Origin: Lycorma delicatula
Taxonomy: Eukaryota; Arthropoda; Insecta; Hemiptera; Fulgoridae
DNA length: 64,000 nt
NCBI RefSeq assembly: GCF_047948215.1
Contig: NC_134465.1
Location: 15,458,022 to 15,522,021, forward strand
Reading direction: 5' to 3'
The notes under the pieces were generated by a model. It did not search any database. It had not been told where the DNA came from and was given only the letters and a program-made list of their open reading frames with translations. The position numbers and the translations under genes are program-made. This document shows, piece by piece, positions 57,392 to 64,000 of the stretch (position 1 is its first letter; each line of letters starts with the position of its first letter).

Positions 57392-60300
57392 CTTATTACA
57401 TCGTTATCCGACCTTTTAAAACGTTTCTACGCTTTATGTTCAATTATTCTTGTACATTTTAACAGCTTAGTTAATGAATCGTACAGAATTGTCGATCGCG
57501 TAAATAACGAAACGAACACAATATTTTTAGGTCAGAAGAAGAAAAATTTACTTTATTTCACGTCTGGAAAACTTTAAGTATTTTACAATAAAAATAATTT
57601 TTTGAAGGTTCATAGCGAAATATTTGAATGAACCAATACTCTTATTCATAGAGAGTTAATTCCAAAATTTTATTTTTCGTAATAGCGAGAGGGGAACCTA
57701 TGAATTACTTTACTCTTAAATGTATCGACCGTTCGATAAATTAATTTTTAGATATTAAGCAAAACTGACGGAATTCAAGATACGATTTAATTATTTTTTG
57801 TCACTCGCTACTCGATCGTAGTTTACCGGTTAATGCGTCTAATTATGGTGATTTACGTGTAAATTATAAAATAAATACGAAAATGTAAATGTAAATTTCG
57901 CTAACGCGAAATTTTTTTCTTTTTTTAGACCCGATATCCCCTGAAATAAATAAAAAATTTATTGTTTAAGTAAGATTTAAAATCGATGAATGAAAGAACT
58001 GTACGAAAAATGTGTGAAAAATTTCGGAAGTAGAACGAACGCGAATGATGAATAGCGTTCCGGATGACCCTTGATATTACCAACGACTTGGTGTATAATG
58101 AAATAAAATAATTAAAAATAGTAGATTTAACAGCATATTTTTATTTTTCCTGTTATTTTTAAAGCGGTTATTATTTAAACGATCCAAAAATATTTTGGAT
58201 TTCTAGAAGAATTAAGTCGAGTACCGTGCACCTTAACCGGAAGACCAGAAACGAACGAGAATGAGGTCCACGTAAAAATGTAGTATAATGAAGATCCAGC
58301 GGACAGACCCAGATCGGCTTCTACATTAATTAGATTTCTCGGGTTCGATTTAGTTAAACCTATAATTTCAACGTACTTATTTCAAATCCATATTAAAGCT
58401 TGTTTGAGAAAGTAACGATAAATTTCTCGATTTGATCGTTACGAGCGAAGAAATATAGGCGTTATACGGTACTCCGGAGGTGAGAAAGGCCAGTTAATTT
58501 AACGGTATTACCGTTATATTGCAAACAAAAAAATCTGAATGAGGATCGGTTTGGTGTCCTGTAAATCGACCTCATACCGTATTCATCTATGATTTTTGCA
58601 CGAATATACTGCGTATTGTATTGACTCCAGAAGTCGCTACACATATCGTAAATCGACAACGTGAGTTGCTAACAAAAAGAAATTTGTTAAACGCTTTTTC
58701 TTCGACGCACGTTTTAATAGGAAAATCCGAATACGATTTTACAGACGACCTCGTTATAATTTTCGTTTAGTCCGAAACGACTTCAATATTTTGAAAAAAA
58801 TATTGACATTTTTTGACGGCTTGAGATTACAGAGTAATAAGAATTGACGATCATTTCAAGCACTATTTACATAAACTGGCGGTAAAAAAATATTTTAAAG
58901 CGCGTAGATCGTTACGACAAACACCTCGATTTCAGCTAAAATTATATTGAGAATTGAGACGTAAGGTTAAATATAAACGTCCCGTTTAATTTTTTTATAA
59001 TCCAGCAGATCTTTATTTTTAAATTAGTTCTAACCGATACGACCTTTAATAATTTAATTTCATGTAGAAGTGCAAGAAATTTTAAATCTTAAGAATAATT
59101 AGAATCCAAAAAAATCATCTTAGGAAAGTGAATGAATAAATTTTCTTTTCTTTTAAATTCCAGTAATTCTGTTATTTTCATCTTAGGAATTTATGAAGTT
59201 CCCGCCTTGAAATTCATAAAAATCTAGCTAAACGTTACGCTTAAAATTGTAGCATTTTCTTTAAAAGAACAAAGAAACTCCTTTATAAGCGCTAATACTT
59301 CTCATTTCCTTTACCAATTTTATAAAATATTCCTTTTTTTACGCTGCTTCTTTAAAATAATGTAAATCTCCTTTATTCTGATCGGTACGTAATAATGTAT
59401 AGACCACGTTAGAAACGAGTTAACTATTGTACAGACTAAAAAACGAGCATTGCTCCCGTATTTTATCTGAATGAATAAAGGGATACATTAGTTATACAAT
59501 TAATTATTAAAAAAAAAAACATGTTCTATGTAAAACAAATAAACAGATGAAATATGAAAATATTTAATATAATTATTATATCGTAAAATAAATTATATAA
59601 CAAGAGATGAAATTCAAGAATTTTCCGACTTACAAGCGACGGTTTTAAAACTTTATTTGTCCAAAAAATTGTTAAATGAATTTTTTCTCGGGATTAGGAC
59701 AGAATTTCCAACACTTGTACAATATATTTGTACGAAGCGACATTTTAAGCGTTAACGTTTATAAAATCGAAAATCTGTCTAGTCTCCTTAACGTCGAAGA
59801 GGCTGTACGTTCTGCAATATCAAATATTCATTCAAGATCCTAAGCCTTATTATAAAAGAGTAAACAAGCGCATCCAGCTCATTAATACGATTGCGTTTGG
59901 CTTTGACTGTAATATATGATAAAATCATATTTGTACGTATAACAAAGAATGGAAAATTTCAGAAGTCCTGCAGCAAACCGTACTTCGGCTATTTTAGAAC
60001 GTTGTGTCTGTGTGTGCGCGCGGGCACGCACGTGTAAGCCTCTTCTGTAAACGTATAGGATGTTTTAAGTTTCTTTTTTTGGCTGAAACAAAACTTCTTA
60101 TATTTATTCAAAGCGTATAAAGAAAAGACAAAAAATATATATTAGCTAGGTTGGGAATAAAATTATTATTACTATTATTATCGTTACTTTTAAAGAGCGT
60201 AGCACGTTTTATATTATGAAAAGCGGTCGTATATGGTTTTGTTTGGGATGTTAACCGCGTTAAAACCCCCATTAGTAGTCTGAAAGAGAAATAAATATGT

Positions 60301-60883
60301 GCTCCGAAGAGGATGAGAATGAAAGAGAGAGATATAGTGAAAAAGGTTGAAAGACAAGTCGTCCTCCCCGCCCCATCTACCACCGCAACGACCACATTTG
60401 GTCATCACGTCCGGGACCTGCTGCCTAGTACGGTTTGAAACTTCCGGGATATGATGCGAGTTAAGCAGCAACAGGAACCCTTCAGGATGTGTTAGTATTA
60501 TGTATACAGTCGCCTAACTGAGATCACACAAACACACGTACGCCGTACAACCTACAGCATCAATATACTACCAGTTATGCAGATGTTATTCACTTATCAC
60601 AAAACACACTCGTTTCCTTTCAATTTGTGTACATATGTATTTTCTGCTTCTTAATATAAATAGCTAGATAAGTAATATAAAAATAATTTAGTAATTAATT
60701 TTGTATCTTTTATGTAAAACAAATTACACGATTACGAAATCTGTTTTCTTATTTTTTTACTAAAATCACACATTTAAATTTAATTACCGTCTTACCGTAC
60801 ATTTTTCATATGAATTTCCTGTATGTTTCGCCGCTTCAATGTATCAGCATCATCAGGGAATGAAAATATCCAGAGTTGCATTT
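57392..60883. other. AT-rich non-coding stretch
   Basis: No gene supported. A GC-richer patch at 60350-60440 has two overlapping minus-strand frames (including TKCGRCGGRWGGEDD) without a recognised domain. Confidence 0.45.
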
Positions 60884-61026
60884 CGTCAGTCTTGTATACG
60901 GAAAACATAAAATCACACCACAATACTACATATTAAATTATATATTTACAAGAAACACGCATACATACACTTTAATATGTAATATTGTGGTATGATGTTA
61001 TGTATATGTTTTACGTAAGACTGACG
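60884..61026. repeat. 143-bp foldback element
   Basis: Arms of about 55 nt: CGTCAGTCTTGTATACGG onward through ACCACAATACTACATATTAAA (60884-60937) pair imperfectly with 60971-61026 (TTTAATATGTAATATTGTGG to AGACTGACG). The first 10 bases at the tips pair exactly. The centre is 33 nt. No coding capacity. It is a candidate miniature transposon or transposon end; no target duplication was seen. Confidence 0.75.
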
Positions 61027-63042
61027 ATATATATATATATAAATAGATACACACACACACACACAAATACACACCGTACAAAAAAAAACAAAAAATATTA
61101 ATAAAAAAGCTAATTATGAATTTATTTATAACAAATAAAATTTAAATTATGAAACTATGAAAACAAGTTTGCTCAAGTGAAATATCGGTAATTAAAAATT
61201 TTATTTCAAAACTTATTTTTCTTTTCCATTTTCTTTTTCTATCGATTATTAATTATAGAACTTTCTTATACGGTATTAACGAATAAAAGTTCTTAATTAA
61301 TTTTAATATTTAATTTTTAATCTACCTGTAAAAAGAAAACAGGAGGTTCTCGATTCGGTCCGTACATTTTGTTTTTAAATTAATATTTAAAGTATTAGCA
61401 TCTAAGTATGAATCTTTATTAAACGGACAAATGTAAATAATATTTTTTTTTATGTGAAGTACGCGGTTACATCTTCTGATGTTGCATTAGTAATTTTTAA
61501 GTTATCTTTTAGGAGATTTTTTGAACGGTAAATTACCTCGTTTAGATGTACGACTTTATAAACGTATTTTGTATTTCATATCAATTTTTAGTGATAAATT
61601 GATATAAAGAAATGATCGATGTCATTCTGTTATTAAAAATATAAATTAATATTTAAAAAAATATTTTAAAAAACTGTGAGATTATGATTTTTTCGTTAAT
61701 TTACAGCCTAACCGTTCGAGGTACGCAAGATAGATAAATTTTAATTAAATAAATAATTCATTAAAATACTGCTACTATAATCATATGTCAATATTTGTAT
61801 AAAATTCTTTAAATTTAACCGAATTAATCGTCAGATTTTTCTCGCTTAGGCAAAGCCGTTTCGAAATGTTTGGTAGCCATAAGATATAAGTTCATAGATT
61901 TATAGATGTTATAACCCCCTATTCATATATATAAATCCTCTTTATCTCAAAATTTAATATATCGATTTATTATTTTAGCGGTTTCTCTGAAAATGTTTGT
62001 GATCATTTTATTTATAGAATTTTACGTTTTCTACGTTTGTTTATACTTTAAGAATTTAACAAAATTTTTAGTAGGGTTTTTTCTAAAAATATAGTTTTTT
62101 TTACGTACGGGTTCAAGTAAGTTTCTATAGATTGAAAAAGTTTCACGCGGGCGCATAAACTTGGTCTACACGCGCATAATCTCCTTGTATATTTAATTAC
62201 ACAATGATTATATTTTAAATAAATAAAATACATTTTTTCTGCTGAAAATTGAAGAAAATTAATCGGTTAACTTAGAAGATAAAAATAGTAGTTATTATTT
62301 ACCCCTTTATAAAAATCTTATCTCACGCTCGTTAGCGGTCTCTTTTAAAAAGTTCTTAAACATTATTTTCTTATTTTAAATCTACTTTTTTAAAGTTTGC
62401 TTCAAATTAAGTATTACTTAGTCGGGGAATTATTTTTAATTTTAAGTCGATTTTTCAAACGTTTGTTTATAAGAAGAATCGGAAAAAAATTATTTCTTAT
62501 TTTTTAAAGACGTTTAAATCATCTTTAGAATAGTGAATTATTTTTTATATTTGATACCTTCGCGTATTTACTTAATATCGTTTCGCATGTTTATATTTTA
62601 CATTATTAATACGAACTTTTTATCGCGTGTATTATTTCTTTCATAATTAACTGTGTATTTTTACGCTATTCTAATTTAGGTTTTAGCATGGTTTTTCTCG
62701 GTGATCCGAACAAACGCTGCGGCATTTGCTCTTATTATCCGTGAAGTATAGTATCTACTCGTTTCTGATGCGATTGTGATCTACGATTATATTATGTATC
62801 CGTGAAAAATTTAATGTATCCACACATCGATCGCGTATGTATTCGCACATCAATTAATTGTTACGTGTCGAACAGAATAAAAGTTTTATTTATTTATCGT
62901 AAAAATTCATCCTCATCTCTTAACTGATTTTTAAGGTAATCTAACAAACGAATTTAAGTACCGTAAATAAAGTTCAGCGGTTATTAAAAAAATAATAATA
63001 ATTTTTATTAATGTTTACTGAATTCAAACATAAATTTTTATG
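61027..63042. other. AT-rich non-coding stretch
   Basis: Starts with TA and CA runs (61027-61070). No gene recognised. Confidence 0.55.
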
Positions 63043-63053
63043 GAAAAATGTTT

Positions 63054-63447
63054 CCCTAAAAGTGTATGTTTGGAGTGTCGCTTTATATGGAAGTGAAACT
63101 TGGACGATCAGAGTATCTGAGAAGCAAAGATTAGAAGCTTTTGAAATGCGGTACTATAGGAGAATGTTAAAAAGCAGATGGGTGGATAAAGTGACAAATG
63201 AAGAGGTATTGCGGCAAATAGATGAAGAAAGAAGCGTTTGGAACAATATAGTTAAAAGAAGAGACAGACTTATAGGACACATATTAAGGCACCATGGAAT
63301 AGTCGCTTTAATATTGGAAGGACAGGTAGAAGGAAAAAATTGTGTAGGCAGGCCACGTTTGGAATATGTAAAACAAATTGTTAGGGATGTAGGATGTAGA
63401 GGGTATACTGAAATGAAACGACTAGCACTAGATAGGGAATCTTGTTC
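63054..63447 (+). mobile_element. RTE-like LINE fragment truncated at both ends, with target duplication
   Basis: Coding similarity to 40805-41187 without a stop: VYVWSVALYGSETWTIRVSE, then QRLEAFEMRYYRRMLKSRWV, IGHILRHHGIVALILEGQVE and YTEMKRLALDRES. It then breaks inside the codons that should read SWRAASNQSND; there is no GACTGAAGAC end and no A run. GAAAAATGTTT is found exactly at 63043-63053 and 63448-63458. The fragment therefore lost both its 5' part and the last 40 or so bases before or during integration. Confidence 0.85.
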
Positions 63448-63570
63448 GAAAAATGTTTAAAGCTATTGAAATCCTCGATCTGACCAAGAGAAAGAAAGTT
63501 AGGGGGATTTAGAACAGACTACTGTGTTTAGAGAGTAATTAGATCCGATAGGTTGTGTTGATTTAGAAGA

Positions 63571-64000
63571 AAGAGTCTAGATTTAGAAAAAACAATGAAT
63601 AGTACGGATGAAGTCTACGCAAGAACTACCGCATGAAAATAAACAAAAACAAAACGAAAGTAATAAAGTGTAGTAGAAATAATGTAGATGGGCCAGTGAA
63701 TATAAAAATAGAAAGAGAAAAGATTACGGAGGTAGAAGAATTCTGTTATTTGGGAAGTAGAATTACTAAAGGTGGACGAAGCAGGAGCGATATAAAATGC
63801 AGCATAGCATAGGAGAAACGAGCTTTCAGTCAAAAATATAATTTCCTTACATCAAAAATTAATTTAAACATCAGAAAAACATTTTTTAAAGTATATGTTT
63901 GGAGCGTAGCTTTATATGGAAGTGAAACTTGGACGATCGGAGTACCAGAGAAGAAAAGATTAGAAGCTTTTGAAGTGCGGTGCTATAGGAGAATGTTAGT
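63571..64000 (+). mobile_element. RTE-like LINE fragment, cut by the window edge
   Basis: A second copy in the same orientation only about 120 bp after the first. In changing frames it covers LEKTMNSTDEV, GPVNIKIEREKITEVEEFCY, LGSRITKGGRSRSDIKCSIA and, near the edge, the YGSETWTIGV and RLEAFEVRCYRRML segment. It retains the bases ATAAAAATAGAAA that the 40.4-kb copy lost. A TAG near 63809 and frameshifts make it non-functional. It continues beyond 64000. Confidence 0.85.

Noticed and set aside
1..64000. CRISPR array, prokaryotic operon, LTR retrotransposon or Helitron
   Set aside because: I saw no regularly spaced repeats with unique spacers, no ribosome-binding-site gene strings, no paired long direct terminal repeats with gag-pol, and no Rep/helicase text.

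Overview
This window looks like AT-rich, repeat-dense intergenic or intronic DNA from an insect, probably a hemipteran. That placement is an inference from the kinds of transposon present and was not checked by any search. I found no bacterial-style operons, no rRNA, no intact tRNA, no CRISPR array, no LTR retrotransposon and no convincing host protein-coding gene. Almost everything that reads as protein is a broken piece of a mobile element, and the long open frames between those pieces are mostly AT-rich artefacts.

Layout. At 1-5 kb a roughly 400-bp repeat (family C) occurs as a large inverted pair, followed by a decayed LINE with an RNase H domain. At 6-8.4 kb lie two transposase relics of the mariner/IS630 superfamily in opposite orientations, one of them hit by a 60-bp SINE stub, and then the 3' end of an RTE-like LINE. 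At 8.8-12.8 kb is the only stretch with promoter-like features (TATAAAAG boxes, a CpG-rich patch), all weak. At 12.96-13.45 kb is a 492-bp foldback MITE with an 8-bp target duplication. At 20.5-23.3 kb are an internally deleted R1-like LINE, a poly-A-tailed retrocopy candidate on the minus strand and a Jockey-like LINE. At 25.3-29.2 kb are hairpins and copies of repeat family A. At 36.3-37.7 kb is a second Jockey-like LINE. At 39-41.2 kb are a SINE nested in a SINE and an RTE-like LINE inserted into a family A repeat. At 43.6-44.3 kb is a third Jockey-like 3' end. At 48.4-49.7 kb is an almost end-to-end mariner-like element with a SINE inside it. At 51.5-53.0 kb is an RTE-like copy with its middle missing, next to an opposite-strand fragment. 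At 56.1-57.2 kb is a third, very decayed mariner-like transposase. At 63.0-64.0 kb are two more RTE-like pieces, the last cut by the window edge.

How the parts relate. The LINEs are the presumed source of the enzymatic machinery for the tRNA-derived SINEs. Target-site duplications can be read directly for several insertions (RTE-like copies at 7.96, 40.4 and 63.05 kb; SINEs at 6.5, 39.35 and 48.5 kb; the MITE). Nested insertions give a relative order of events. Three LINE copies keep both a 5' part and the 3' part but lack the middle of the polymerase. No intact autonomous element is visible. I did not find a new enzymatic or defence system here; the most informative material is the insertion structure and several unassigned inverted-repeat elements.
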